A stretch of 64,000 nucleotides of DNA from an uncultured Eubacterium sp. (GCA_944380635.1 CALWID010000010.1:1-64000), one strand, 5' to 3'. Positions 37,661 through 46,953 are shown, counted from the first letter of the stretch. Translations and numbers: made by a program. Notes: generated by a model from the sequence alone, not told the origin.

Positions 37661-38913
37661 TGTCCTATACCGAGGCAAAGGAAAAATACGCAGAATACGG
37701 CGTTGATACAGAAAAGGCAATAGAAAAACTTAAAAATGTATCCGTTTCTCTCCACTGCTGGCAGGGGGATGATGTAAGAGGCTTTGATACCGACCCCGAA
37801 AAGCCCCTTACGGGCGGTATTCAGACCACGGGAAATTATCCCGGCAGAGCAAGAACGCCAAAAGAACTTATGGCGGATATTGATAAGGTTTTGGAACTCG
37901 TTCCCGGAAAGGTTAAATTAAATCTGCATGCAAGTTACGCGATTTTTGATGATGAAAATCCGTGGGTTGACAGAGATAAAATAGAGCCTAAGCATTTTAA
38001 AAAATGGGCGGAATTTTGCAAAGAAAGGGGTATAGGCTGCGATTTTAACCCCACTTTCTTTTCACACCCTAAGTGCGACCCGCTTACTCTTTCTTCACCG
38101 AACGAGGAAACAAGAAAGTTTTGGATAGAGCACGGCAGGGCGTGTATCAGAATTTCAAATTATCTTGCAGAGGAACTCGGCGAGCCGTGCGTTATGAATA
38201 TCTGGACGGGCGACGGTTTTAAGGATATTCCTGCCGACAGAATCGGCCCGAGAGAGCGTTACCGCGATTCAATAGACCAAATTCTTTCAGAGCCGTATGA
38301 TTTTAAAATGGTAAAGCCGTGCATTGAAAGTAAGGTGTTCGGTATAGGCGTAGAGGCTTATACGGCAGGTTCCGCCGAATTTGCGCTCAGTTACGCCGCA
38401 ATGAATAAGGATAAATGTATCCCGCTTATGGATAACGGGCATTACCACCCAACAGAAGTGGTAAGCGATAAAATATCGGCGCTGCTTACCTTTTTTCCGG
38501 AAATTGCCCTCCACATCACGCGCGGCGTTAGGTGGGACAGCGATCATGTAGTCCTTTTTGACGATGAAACAAAGGAAATCTGCAAAGAAATAGTAAGGTG
38601 CGGCGGGCTTGACGGCAGAGTAAATATCGCTCTTGATTATTTTGACGCAAGTATAAACCGCATTTCTGCCTGGGCGGTCGGTTTCAGAAATGTTCAAAAA
38701 GCGCTGTTAAACGCTTTGCTTGAGCCTCAGTACTTAAAAGAAATGCAAAATAACAGCAGTTTTACAAAACTTATGGTAGTGCAGGAAGAACTAAAAACAC
38801 TGCCGTTCGGCGATGTGTGGAATGAGTACTGCACAAGGTGTAAAAAGCCCCTTGACGGCGAATGGTTTAAATCGGTGGAAAAATACGAAAATGAGGAGTT
38901 AAGCAGAAGATGA
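37660..38913 (+). CDS. rhaA: L-rhamnose isomerase
   Basis: 417 residues from ATG 37660 with AAGGAGG upstream; an overlapping TTG at 37657 is less likely. Converts L-rhamnose to L-rhamnulose in a Mn2+-dependent reaction. Characteristic segments: VSLHCWQGDDVRGFD near the N-terminus, DFNPTFFSHPKC, IWTGDGFKDIPADR, LMDNGHYHPTEVV and ITRGVRWDSDHVV, containing the metal-binding Glu/Asp/His residues. Length matches the family. Confidence 0.96.
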   Translation: MSYTEAKEKYAEYGVDTEKAIEKLKNVSVSLHCWQGDDVRGFDTDPEKPLTGGIQTTGNYPGRARTPKELMADIDKVLELVPGKVKLNLHASYAIFDDENPWVDRDKIEPKHFKKWAEFCKERGIGCDFNPTFFSHPKCDPLTLSSPNEETRKFWIEHGRACIRISNYLAEELGEPCVMNIWTGDGFKDIPADRIGPRERYRDSIDQILSEPYDFKMVKPCIESKVFGIGVEAYTAGSAEFALSYAAMNKDKCIPLMDNGHYHPTEVVSDKISALLTFFPEIALHITRGVRWDSDHVVLFDDETKEICKEIVRCGGLDGRVNIALDYFDASINRISAWAVGFRNVQKALLNALLEPQYLKEMQNNSSFTKLMVVQEELKTLPFGDVWNEYCTRCKKPLDGEWFKSVEKYENEELSRR

Positions 38914-39725
38914 AAAATATTTTGGAAGCGCCCTTTATAGAGGAAATGAAAAAAATAACAGCAAATATGTACCGCCTTGGGTGGGATGAGCGAAACGGCG
39001 GCAATATCAGTTATATGCTTGATGAAAATGAGGTTGCTCAGTATCTTGATCTTAATAATGTTATCCGCACAATTCCCACGGGCTTTAATGCCGATGAACT
39101 TATCGGAAAGATTTTTATTGTTACGGGCACGGGTAAATATTTTAAAAATGTTGAGTATGACCCTGAAAATAACCTCGGCATTATCCGCATTGCTGAGGAC
39201 GGCGCTGCGGCAGAACTTTTATGGGGGTATGCGGACGGCGGCAGATTCACAAGCGAACTGCCCGCTCATCTTATGAGCCATATTTCAAGGCTTTCTGTTG
39301 ACCCGGAAAACAGGGTAATAATCCATTCCCACCCCACAAATACTCTTGCAATGAATTATGTGCACGAACTGGATGAAAAGAAATTTACCCACACCCTTTG
39401 GGAAATGTGCACAGAGTGCATAGTTGTTTTCCCGGACGGCGTTGGCGTGCTCCCTTGGATGCTCTGCGGCACAAATGAAATAGGCAGGGCAACTGCTAAA
39501 AAAATGAAAGAATTTCGCCTTGTTATCTGGGCAATGCACGGAATTTACGGCGCGGGCAAAAACCTTGACGAAGCGTTCGGACTGATCGAAACGGTTGAAA
39601 AGGCGGCGCAGATTTATATGCTCACTTCTCATTTGCCGCGTATAAATACTATTAAGGACAGCGAACTTAAAACCCTTGCCGAATCCTTTGGCGTTGAATA
39701 CAGAAAAGATTATTTAAATTTGTAA
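38910..39725 (+). CDS. rhaD: Rhamnulose-1-phosphate aldolase
   Basis: 271 residues, class II zinc aldolase of the AraD/FucA fold. Cleaves L-rhamnulose-1-phosphate to dihydroxyacetone phosphate and L-lactaldehyde. Motifs: NGGNISYML near the N-terminus, zinc ligands in IIHSHPTNT, and WAMHGIYGAG. ATGA overlap with rhaA; last gene of the operon. No rhamnose mutarotase or lactaldehyde reductase gene follows. Confidence 0.94.
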   Translation: MKNILEAPFIEEMKKITANMYRLGWDERNGGNISYMLDENEVAQYLDLNNVIRTIPTGFNADELIGKIFIVTGTGKYFKNVEYDPENNLGIIRIAEDGAAAELLWGYADGGRFTSELPAHLMSHISRLSVDPENRVIIHSHPTNTLAMNYVHELDEKKFTHTLWEMCTECIVVFPDGVGVLPWMLCGTNEIGRATAKKMKEFRLVIWAMHGIYGAGKNLDEAFGLIETVEKAAQIYMLTSHLPRINTIKDSELKTLAESFGVEYRKDYLNL

Positions 39726-39739
39726 ACTCAATTGAAATT

Positions 39740-39782
39740 AAAACTCCTTTGCAGTATTGTTTGTACCGCAAAGGAGTTTTTT
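39740..39782 (+). terminator. Terminator of the rhamnose operon
   Basis: A 13-bp stem AAAACTCCTTTGC / GCAAAGGAGTTTT with a 15-nt loop and trailing T's, 15 bp after rhaD. Confidence 0.88.
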
Positions 39783-39861
39783 ATGCCGCCGTTAACAGAG
39801 TAAGACCCAAAATATCTGCAAAATTGCTTTTGTTACAATAACTGTTACTTGTATTTTCTTT

Positions 39862-39993
39862 TTAGTTCCACGGAACTTCAATATCAGTATCCGGCTCGTT
39901 ATCATCAGGATAAGGCGTACCGCTTGTGGTAATCATGCCCACTGTTTTAAATTCCTCAATGGTGATGTGCGGTGCTAAATACTTTTCTTTCAT
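39862..39993 (-). CDS. 43-residue acidic peptide downstream of the subtilisin gene
   Basis: ATG at 39993, 2 bp after the stop of the protease gene, with a strong GGGAGGTG ribosome site (39999-40006) inside the protease 3' end. The product begins MKEKYLAPHITIEEFKTVG, continues with MITTSG and TPYPDD, then an Asp/Glu-rich tail ending in VPWN. No signal peptide or membrane segment. The split into an amphipathic start, a TTSG hinge and an acidic tail is like precursor peptides with a leader and core, but no known class is identified. Co-transcribed with a secreted protease behind an AgrA-like promoter; it could be a signal, a protease substrate or an intramolecular-type inhibitor. Function unknown. 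Confidence 0.75.
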   Translation of the reverse strand: MKEKYLAPHITIEEFKTVGMITTSGTPYPDDNEPDTDIEVPWN

Positions 39994-39995
39994 GA

Positions 39996-42900
39996 TTACA
40001 CCTCCCTGCTGATAAGATTATAAACTTCGTCTCGTATAGTTTGCTCCATTGTTTCATCGTTGACAATGGCATTTGCAACATCATTGAAGCTTCTGGTTGT
40101 AACAGGCGAATAGAAATACATGCCGTCTATGCAGACATATGCCCTTGCGGATATTTTGCTGTCATAATGGCTTGCCGGTATGCCAGTGAATACAGCGTTG
40201 TACTGCGAGACGGTACCCTCCACATTGCGCTTTGCGGCCTCTATTGTGTATGTTCCGTCTGCACCGTTTCTGACCTGTGTGTTTGCCTCCTGCTCGTCTT
40301 CGCTCACCTCGTCATAGGTATAGACAAATCCGTATTCTACATCATCGGCAAGCGATTCATAATCAAAGCCGATCTCTGAGGAATCCAGTGTAAAGCCGAA
40401 TCTTAAACCCGAATCCCGTGTCCTGATCTGCCCGCCTAAAGCCTCTGCTATATTGTCAGAACTGATGAACTCAAATCCGTTTTCATTTGCAACTGTGTGT
40501 GCATAGGATTCCTGCGGAGCAACAATTTTTAATTGCGGCTTTTTTAAAATATTGAAAAAGCTGAATTCATCCGACAAATATAGCGTGGTAGTGGTGTTAA
40601 GAGGAAATGTACCATCTGTCATATCTATAGTTTGCAAATTAGGAGCATAAATGAATTTAAGTTCATTTAGAAATTGCATATCATTCATTTGGTGGCCGTT
40701 ATTATAAACATAATTAAACCCGGTTGCTTTTGGAGCATAAATGAATTCAAGTTCGGTTTTCAGAGTTCCGTTTTCCAGGTATTCGAGAGACTGCTGCCAC
40801 TGAAATGCAGGTATAGTGCTCGCTTTTGGTAAATAAAGATATTTCAAATCTACCGAATCACAAAACACTTCAAACTCATCAGCAAAACTTACAACACTTT
40901 CTAAATTGACTTCCTCAAGTGAATAGGTATATCTAAAGGCAGCTTTGCCAACCGTTGTGGCTTTCGGTGCACTTATGTATTTTGCTTCTGTAGCTATAAA
41001 CGCGTAATCTCCTATTTCCGTACAATTCGAAAGGATTATTCTTTCAAATGGTGAATGAGCCAACCCATTTGAGCCGACTTTTGTGAATTGTTCAAAAGGT
41101 ACCGCATCTTCGCTTAGTGAATCACAGTATGCGAATACCGATCCGGATATTTCCGTAACATTTGGGATATATATACTTTCCAAATTACTGCAATTTTGAA
41201 ATCCACCGTTTAATTCCGTAAGTTTCGGCAAAGATGCAGTATAACACGGTGTCCCCTGAAATGAGCGTTCTTGCGTTTCTAAATTTGGAAAAGATGCTTC
41301 TTGTATTGCTGTTTGTGCGAAAGCAAGTTCTCCGGCGTCGAGCACTTTGTCCTTAAAAGAAAGATCTGTTAAAAGCATACACTCATAAAAACATTGCCCG
41401 CTGGCAAATAACACATTAGGCATATATTCAGAATAAAGACTATAGCAAGACATAAAGGCTTGAATACCTACGCCTATAGCGCCAGGAGCAATTATTACTT
41501 CCAAAGCACTTTCTTTAAAAGCTCTCTTTAGTATCTCAGTGATACAATCGGGAAGCTCTACATATTCTACATCACTTTGGAAAAAACATTCTTCGCCAAT
41601 TTCCAACGCCTCTACGCCGTTTATTGTATCGGGAATAATGATGGATTTATGCTTACCGTTATATGCCGTTATAGTCCCTTGATCCGTGATCTCAAAATCA
41701 TTCTCATCCACCTCATAGATCACACGGTATTCAGAGAAGGTGTAATCGCTTTTCAGTTTGTTGTTTTCATCATAGGCAACTGTTAAAATTCTGGAATGCT
41801 CGGTCACTTCAATGGGGTCGGTATAAACCGTTCCGTTTGTAAGGCTGGGAACGGTCATATCAGTCGTGTAAATGATCTTGGCGTTCGGGTTGTTGCAGGA
41901 AAGTTCAACAGCGATCGGCTCATAATAGTCTCCGCCGGTGTAACTGAATTCAACATCACCGAGTTTCGGCTGATCAATCAGACTGTAGAAATTCACAAGA
42001 CCTGCCCCGCACCACACTATATCTGTTTGTTTTTGTATGGGAACGGCTGTTTCTTTTATTTTGCTTTCCACTTCGGCAGGGGAAAGTTTCTCGTTTTGCA
42101 TCAGAACGGTTGCCGCCGCGGCTGCTACAAACGGAGCTGAAGCAGATGTACCTCCGAAATCTTCACGATACCCTCCTCCTGTTTTTGCTGTATATATCGT
42201 TGAATTACCTGGAGCTGCAATATCAACCAGTTCTCCGTGATTCGACCAACTGCAGCGATTATTCTTTTCATCTGACGCTGAAACTGTTATTACAGATTGA
42301 ATTCCCGCCGGCTTATACAATTTTGCTTCTGATGTTTGGTTCCCGGCTGAAACAGAAATGACAATACCAGAGTCTATCAGCTCTTCAAACAATTCAATAT
42401 TTATTTCATTATCATAATCAGGAATGCCAATACTCATATTAAGAACATCAGGAGGATTAGGCATAGATAATATATATGAGAGGCAACAAAGCAAGGTTGA
42501 AGTATATACTTTGCGATCGTCTCCAACTAGTTTATATGGTTCTATTTTTACATTATCAGGTGTACTGAGAGCTACAATTCCGGCTACACTTGTACCATGC
42601 CCATCCATATCCATACAATCGTTTTGACTATCATTTGATCCAAAATTCAGATCCGTTCTTGTAATCCTGCCTGCAAACAGTTCGTGTGTATAGTCTAAGC
42701 CGGTGTCTAATATTCCTACTGTTATATCGGCGTAATCTTTGCCCGAAGACGCAAAATATGCCAGCGTTTCGGGTATTTCAAGTATGTCATATGCCCAATT
42801 ATTATTTATTTCTGACGAGGACGCGTCCGAATTCATCTCATCCAATGAAAGAATGGAATCATACTGAACGGTGTAGCCCTGCTTTTGGTAAGTCGCAAAA

Positions 42901-43223
42901 GCAGCGTCGGCGTCCTCATCATTTTCAAACTGAATGAATGCATAACCAAGACCGTATACGGATTCAACGGATTCATATGTATTGATCCGTGAATCCGTTT
43001 TCACGATCAGCCTTTCCTCAACGGTGCGTTGTGTTGTTTCGGTCTCTTTAGTCAGCTCATCGGCTTCGTTTTCGGTATCATATTTTTCACACATGGCGGA
43101 TACCTTTTCGCTGACCAAAATAGCATTATTCTCCTCAATTTCCTGTGCTATGGCAGGAAAACTTGCGCTTACCACGGATGCAACCGTTACTGCCGCCAAG
43201 AATATGCTGAGTATTCTTTTCAT
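39996..43223 (-). CDS. Secreted subtilisin-family protease with leucine-rich repeats
   Basis: 1075 residues. Signal peptide 1-27; I9-like propeptide around 70-130; S8 catalytic domain about 140-410 with Asp173 (ILDTGLDYTHE), His209 (DGHGTSVAG), oxyanion Asn295 (SAGN) and Ser360 (GGTSASAPF). A chitobiase-C-like module follows (about 425-500, IIYTTDMTVPS). Then BspA-type LRR_5 repeats (about 510-880), and a C-terminal GLRFGFTLD-type domain often seen in clostridial surface proteins. No sortase or dockerin signal, so it is probably secreted or loosely bound. Expression likely depends on the LytTR regulator upstream. Natural substrate unknown. Confidence 0.92.
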   Translation of the reverse strand: MKRILSIFLAAVTVASVVSASFPAIAQEIEENNAILVSEKVSAMCEKYDTENEADELTKETETTQRTVEERLIVKTDSRINTYESVESVYGLGYAFIQFENDEDADAAFATYQKQGYTVQYDSILSLDEMNSDASSSEINNNWAYDILEIPETLAYFASSGKDYADITVGILDTGLDYTHELFAGRITRTDLNFGSNDSQNDCMDMDGHGTSVAGIVALSTPDNVKIEPYKLVGDDRKVYTSTLLCCLSYILSMPNPPDVLNMSIGIPDYDNEINIELFEELIDSGIVISVSAGNQTSEAKLYKPAGIQSVITVSASDEKNNRCSWSNHGELVDIAAPGNSTIYTAKTGGGYREDFGGTSASAPFVAAAAATVLMQNEKLSPAEVESKIKETAVPIQKQTDIVWCGAGLVNFYSLIDQPKLGDVEFSYTGGDYYEPIAVELSCNNPNAKIIYTTDMTVPSLTNGTVYTDPIEVTEHSRILTVAYDENNKLKSDYTFSEYRVIYEVDENDFEITDQGTITAYNGKHKSIIIPDTINGVEALEIGEECFFQSDVEYVELPDCITEILKRAFKESALEVIIAPGAIGVGIQAFMSCYSLYSEYMPNVLFASGQCFYECMLLTDLSFKDKVLDAGELAFAQTAIQEASFPNLETQERSFQGTPCYTASLPKLTELNGGFQNCSNLESIYIPNVTEISGSVFAYCDSLSEDAVPFEQFTKVGSNGLAHSPFERIILSNCTEIGDYAFIATEAKYISAPKATTVGKAAFRYTYSLEEVNLESVVSFADEFEVFCDSVDLKYLYLPKASTIPAFQWQQSLEYLENGTLKTELEFIYAPKATGFNYVYNNGHQMNDMQFLNELKFIYAPNLQTIDMTDGTFPLNTTTTLYLSDEFSFFNILKKPQLKIVAPQESYAHTVANENGFEFISSDNIAEALGGQIRTRDSGLRFGFTLDSSEIGFDYESLADDVEYGFVYTYDEVSEDEQEANTQVRNGADGTYTIEAAKRNVEGTVSQYNAVFTGIPASHYDSKISARAYVCIDGMYFYSPVTTRSFNDVANAIVNDETMEQTIRDEVYNLISREV

Positions 43224-43273
43224 TTTAACACCCCTTGTAATAAATCTATCCTCACAATATCACGGATAGGGGT

Positions 43274-43321
43274 AATATAGCAACAAAAATGCCTAACTAT
43301 CGAAAAATATGCCCTAATTAT
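43274..43321 (-). promoter_or_regulatory. LytTR/AgrA-type tandem binding sites and promoter of the protease-peptide operon
   Basis: On the minus strand ATAATTAGG (43321-43313) and ATAGTTAGG (43300-43292) are repeated with a 21-bp period, i.e. nine bases plus a 12-bp gap. That spacing and the xxAGTTAxG core match AgrA-type direct repeats. A TATATT -10 (43279-43274) lies 17 bp from the place of a -35 that has no consensus (CGATAG) and overlaps the proximal repeat, as expected for an activator-dependent promoter. Confidence 0.75.
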
Positions 43322-43322
43322 C

Positions 43323-43362
43323 GAAAAAAATAATGCCAACCCTTAAAATTAGGGGTTGACAT
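43323..43362 (-). terminator. Terminator of the sensor-kinase operon
   Basis: On the minus strand a 10-bp stem with one mismatch (43362-43353 with 43342-43333) is followed by a T-run at 43330-43323. It separates the two-component genes from the protease promoter. Confidence 0.75.
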
Positions 43363-43369
43363 TTGTTTT

Positions 43370-44662
43370 TTATATTGAGAAAACTATTGTTGTTTCAAAT
43401 AACTTATTCGCCTCGTCATAATTCCAGTCTAAAAATGCGTCATACTTTTTCAGCGTGTTTTTAACGCTTGTAAGTCCAAGCCCGTGGAGCGCCTTGTTTT
43501 TCTTTGAGGTAAGCAATTTACGGTCTGAAACTTTAGGCGCAGCGTCGGAACTGTTAGTAATTCTGATTATCTGCATTGCGTTATTTTTTGAATAAATGCT
43601 TACTGTTATTTTCTTTTTGCTTGATTTTTCTGCCGCCTCAACAGCGTTGTCCAGCAGATTATTCATTACATTTGCCAAATCCATATCTTCCATAAAATCA
43701 AGATTCGCTGTTTTTGTATCAAATGAAATCCTGATTTTTTTACTTTGGCAAAGCGAGTTATATTTGCTTATTATAATATCAAGCGCCTTATTTTCGCTTA
43801 TTCCCGTGTAGGAATATTCATTTACCGTGCCGTAAAGACTTTCAACATATCCTTTAACTTTAGGGTCATCGGTTATTTTGCTTATCTGCTCAAGGTGGTT
43901 TTTTATATCGTGGCAGAAAATTTTTAATTCATTATTATTTTCCTCTATAACCTGCATATATGTATTATCTATTTCCTGCTTTTGCTCAATTGCTTTTAAT
44001 TCGTAAAGTTGTTCGGTTGTTTTTGATAACTTGTTGTATACATGAAAAATTATAATATTAGCGCCGAACAACAGCAAAATGCTTGCAAAGCACAAAATAT
44101 ATATGGTTGTGTTGTTTTTTACATAACTGGATAAATAATGAATCAAAATTGAACAAAAAATACTGCTCAGCGGCATTACGAATAACAGCCAGTGGCTGCC
44201 TCTTACGGATTTGTCCTTATTCATAATTAAAGAGAGAATCCTCGTAAAAGCATAGTACAAAAATTTGCTTGTTATACACAACATACAAAACGAGATAAAG
44301 TCTTGCTTATACGAATATGTTGAAATATTTAATACTGACGCTGTTATATAAATGATCAGCGACTCGGAAAATGTCATTATACAAGACAATACGGCAGCAT
44401 GGAATAATGAAGATAAAAAACTTGCTTTGTATGAACAAAATATTATTAATAAATTTGCAATAACAAACGCTGCGGCATTAATGATTTCATTAAAATTCAA
44501 AGAGATACATAAAACATATAAAACTGCATATAAACAACTTGATATTAGAAGCGTTTTGCTCTTTGATATTTTTCTCTCAAACAGTCTGTTGCAATAATCC
44601 ATTAAGATAAAAAGTTCAAAGGCATATACAAATATCATAAATAATTTATAATCAATTCCCAT
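43370..44662 (-). CDS. AgrC-like membrane sensor histidine kinase (GHKL type)
   Basis: 430 residues. Six to seven membrane segments in residues 1-210, a coiled-coil linker (about 210-250), then the HPK10-type kinase: His251 in CHDIKNHLEQI, N-box NLLDNAVEAAEKS, and G-box HGLGLTSVKNTLKKYD. AgrC-type kinases sense peptide pheromones through the membrane part. The gene overlaps its response-regulator gene by 11 bp and precedes a protease-peptide operon with AgrA-like sites. The ligand is unknown; no AgrB/AgrD pair is in the window. Confidence 0.9.
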   Translation of the reverse strand: MGIDYKLFMIFVYAFELFILMDYCNRLFERKISKSKTLLISSCLYAVLYVLCISLNFNEIINAAAFVIANLLIIFCSYKASFLSSLFHAAVLSCIMTFSESLIIYITASVLNISTYSYKQDFISFCMLCITSKFLYYAFTRILSLIMNKDKSVRGSHWLLFVMPLSSIFCSILIHYLSSYVKNNTTIYILCFASILLLFGANIIIFHVYNKLSKTTEQLYELKAIEQKQEIDNTYMQVIEENNNELKIFCHDIKNHLEQISKITDDPKVKGYVESLYGTVNEYSYTGISENKALDIIISKYNSLCQSKKIRISFDTKTANLDFMEDMDLANVMNNLLDNAVEAAEKSSKKKITVSIYSKNNAMQIIRITNSSDAAPKVSDRKLLTSKKNKALHGLGLTSVKNTLKKYDAFLDWNYDEANKLFETTIVFSI

Positions 44663-45356
44663 AATCTTCTCCGATAAAACTCATAAACTGATTTTTAATT
44701 TCCGCCTGCTTTTTCGGCGCTATTGCTATTATGTGATTACCTTTAAGTTCTATCTCATTACGCCTGAATTTCTTTACATAGTTAAAATTAACAATATAAC
44801 TTTTATGCGGAACGGCAAAATAACTTGCTGTTAGATTTTTTCTGAAAAAATCCATTTTTTCTCTTGAAATATAATCGCCGTCAACGGTTGAAACGGTAAC
44901 TTTCTTTTTCATTACTTCAACGCAGATAATATCATTTTTTGATATTGTTATAAGTTCGTTATTAACTGTTTTAAAAGTAAAATCACTGTTGTCAATCAGG
45001 GCTATCGCTTTTTCAAGGCCTTTAAAAAATCTGTCTTTATTTATGGGTTTGTCTATATATCGAAAAACATTAAGGTCCATTGCGTCGTCAAGATATTTGT
45101 GGTAAGCAGTGATGATAAATATTACAGTGTGCCTGTTTTTCCTGTTCAAAGCCCTTGCCGTTTCAATTCCGCTCATTTCTTCCATTTCAATATCAAGAAA
45201 AACTATATCGTATATTTGAGCGTCATCCGCCAGTTCTTTTCCGCAGGAAAACTGCCTGCAAACATAATCAAAATTTTTGCCGCTGAAATATTCGTCAATT
45301 AAACTCTCTATCTCGCTGCGGTATATTTTTTCGTCATCGCATATTGCAATATACAT
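44652..45356 (-). CDS. LytTR-family response regulator (AgrA-like)
   Basis: 234 residues. Receiver domain 1-120 with acidic pocket DD in ICDDEK and phosphorylated Asp55 in VFLDIEM, Lys in YIDKPINK. LytTR DNA-binding domain about 135-230 (ICVEVMKKKVTVST, AVPHKSYIVNFNYVKKF). LytTR domains bind paired 9-10-bp direct repeats about 21 bp apart, matching the sites at 43292-43321. GGGGTGAGAAG ribosome site. First gene of the two-component operon. Confidence 0.92.
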   Translation of the reverse strand: MYIAICDDEKIYRSEIESLIDEYFSGKNFDYVCRQFSCGKELADDAQIYDIVFLDIEMEEMSGIETARALNRKNRHTVIFIITAYHKYLDDAMDLNVFRYIDKPINKDRFFKGLEKAIALIDNSDFTFKTVNNELITISKNDIICVEVMKKKVTVSTVDGDYISREKMDFFRKNLTASYFAVPHKSYIVNFNYVKKFRRNEIELKGNHIIAIAPKKQAEIKNQFMSFIGEDYGN

Positions 45357-45460
45357 CTTCTCACCCCTACCAAAGAAATTTTACCACAAATTTATATTTG
45401 TATCAAGAAATCCCCACAAATTGCGCCGCAATTTGCCAAACAGCAGAAAACTTATAAAAT

Positions 45461-45498
45461 AAAAAGCCGAGTGCGTTTGAACCACACTCGGCTTTTTT
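45461..45498. terminator. Bidirectional terminator
   Basis: A 13-bp stem AAAAAGCCGAGTG / CACTCGGCTTTTT with an 11-nt loop and A/T runs on both sides. It closes the minus-strand operon whose last gene ends at 45549, and separates it from the two-component genes. Confidence 0.85.
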
Positions 45499-45548
45499 AT
45501 GCCAGTTGATGCAATTTAAAAAGTAACTCTTAAAGTATTCCTGTTTAT

Positions 45549-46949
45549 TTATGATGCATTGCCGAAAAGTTCGTCAAATTTTGCTTCAAGTTCTGCTCTT
45601 AAATCATCTTCGGGGGAATCGCCATTATTAGATATGTGCGCGGGGTTTAATTGTTCCAAAAAGGATTTAAAATCGCGCTCGCCTGTATCTTCTTTTTGCG
45701 TTTTAGATTCAAATTGTGCTGTTATTTCACGATAAAGCGGATTTTCGGTGATGTTATAACGATTTGTGAAAATCGGTTTCTGACCTCGTCTGAAAATTAT
45801 GGAGCGCGCTATAGGCATATACAATATATCTTCAAGAGGTAAATTGGCTCTTTGGGAAATGTGATTGCAAGTTCTTAAATCCATGCCGCCCATATACACA
45901 TAAGTATCACAATTGTTTATAATTGTTGTTGCATTATCTTCACCGTACATAGAAACGAGCTGGCTTTCGGACTGAAGCAACATTGATATTCTGATTTGCT
46001 TTTCCCTGAATATTGAAATATATTCCTGGAATTTTTCAATACAACCGCCAACCGCAAAATCATCACAAAGCAGATGAAGCGGAACGGGTAGTTCTCCGTT
46101 CGGCTGTTCTTCCGCAAATTCAAACAGCTCTTTGATTGCATAAGCGAAAAATAGATTTGCAAATGAATGGATTGCAGGCGAAACCGCGGAAGTGAGCACA
46201 AAAATAATTGTCTTTTTCCGGGCTGTTTCTTGAAAATCAATTTTGTTTTCTTTATCCATCATTTCAAGTATGCCGGGTGTAAAAACAGCGTCTAATGCGG
46301 AAATCAGCGTGCCGTATATGCATCTTGCTGTTTTGGGAGGCAGCTGGGAAAACGAACGCCATGCTGTAACTGCGGGATGGTCCGGGCGCTCTTCTTCTAT
46401 GGCGTTAAAAGTGCTGTCTAAATTAGTGGATATAGATGATGAGTAGTCATCCGATATTTTCAAATTTTTTATGTACCTGATTACGGACGATAATGATGCG
46501 TTTTCATCCATTGCAAGAGCCAAAAGGATTAGGGAATATACAAGTAATGTAGCCGATTCATCCCAATATGGGTCAGCGCTGCTGGGTTTGCTTTTTTCAG
46601 GGTCTAATTTTACCAGCGTTTTGGCAAGATGCACTGCATCTGTTTCTGATTTTATGTAATAGAGCGGGTCAAAAGCAACATTGCTTTTGGTAGGGTTCAC
46701 CAAGTCAAGAACTTTAACATCATATGCTCTTGATTCATACAGCGGAGTATACTTGTCTATCAGTTTTCTTTTTGATAGTTTGACTATTAAACTTGAATTT
46801 TTTGTTTTCAGTAAGCACGATTCGGAATAGGACATACTTTTCCCGCTGCCGCTGCCGCCGACAACAATTACATTATTGTTGAGTTGAGTTTCAAGTGAAT
46901 TGGTAGTGTATTTACAACCTTCGCCCAAAATAATATCATCGTAGTTCAT
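45549..46949 (-). CDS. VirD4/TraG-like coupling ATPase without membrane domain
   Basis: 466 residues. Walker A VVGGSGSGKS (G31-S38), long RecA-like core with YWDESATLLVYSLILLAL (typical TraG block), Walker B-like HLLCDDFAVGG and the sensor segment ISMLLQSESQLVSMYG with C-terminal RRGQKPI. Conjugative coupling proteins feed DNA or protein substrates into type IV secretion. Here the N-terminal membrane anchor is missing and no relaxase or other T4SS gene is seen, so it may be a remnant or a cytosolic motor for something else. Last gene of an eight-gene run. Confidence 0.82.
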   Translation of the reverse strand: MNYDDIILGEGCKYTTNSLETQLNNNVIVVGGSGSGKSMSYSESCLLKTKNSSLIVKLSKRKLIDKYTPLYESRAYDVKVLDLVNPTKSNVAFDPLYYIKSETDAVHLAKTLVKLDPEKSKPSSADPYWDESATLLVYSLILLALAMDENASLSSVIRYIKNLKISDDYSSSISTNLDSTFNAIEEERPDHPAVTAWRSFSQLPPKTARCIYGTLISALDAVFTPGILEMMDKENKIDFQETARKKTIIFVLTSAVSPAIHSFANLFFAYAIKELFEFAEEQPNGELPVPLHLLCDDFAVGGCIEKFQEYISIFREKQIRISMLLQSESQLVSMYGEDNATTIINNCDTYVYMGGMDLRTCNHISQRANLPLEDILYMPIARSIIFRRGQKPIFTNRYNITENPLYREITAQFESKTQKEDTGERDFKSFLEQLNPAHISNNGDSPEDDLRAELEAKFDELFGNAS

Positions 46950-46953
46950 TATT

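Noticed and set aside
43370..45356. Full agrBDCA quorum-sensing locus
   Set aside because: Kinase and regulator are Agr-like, but there is no AgrB-type membrane peptidase and no cysteine-containing AgrD-like peptide; the 43-residue peptide has no Cys.
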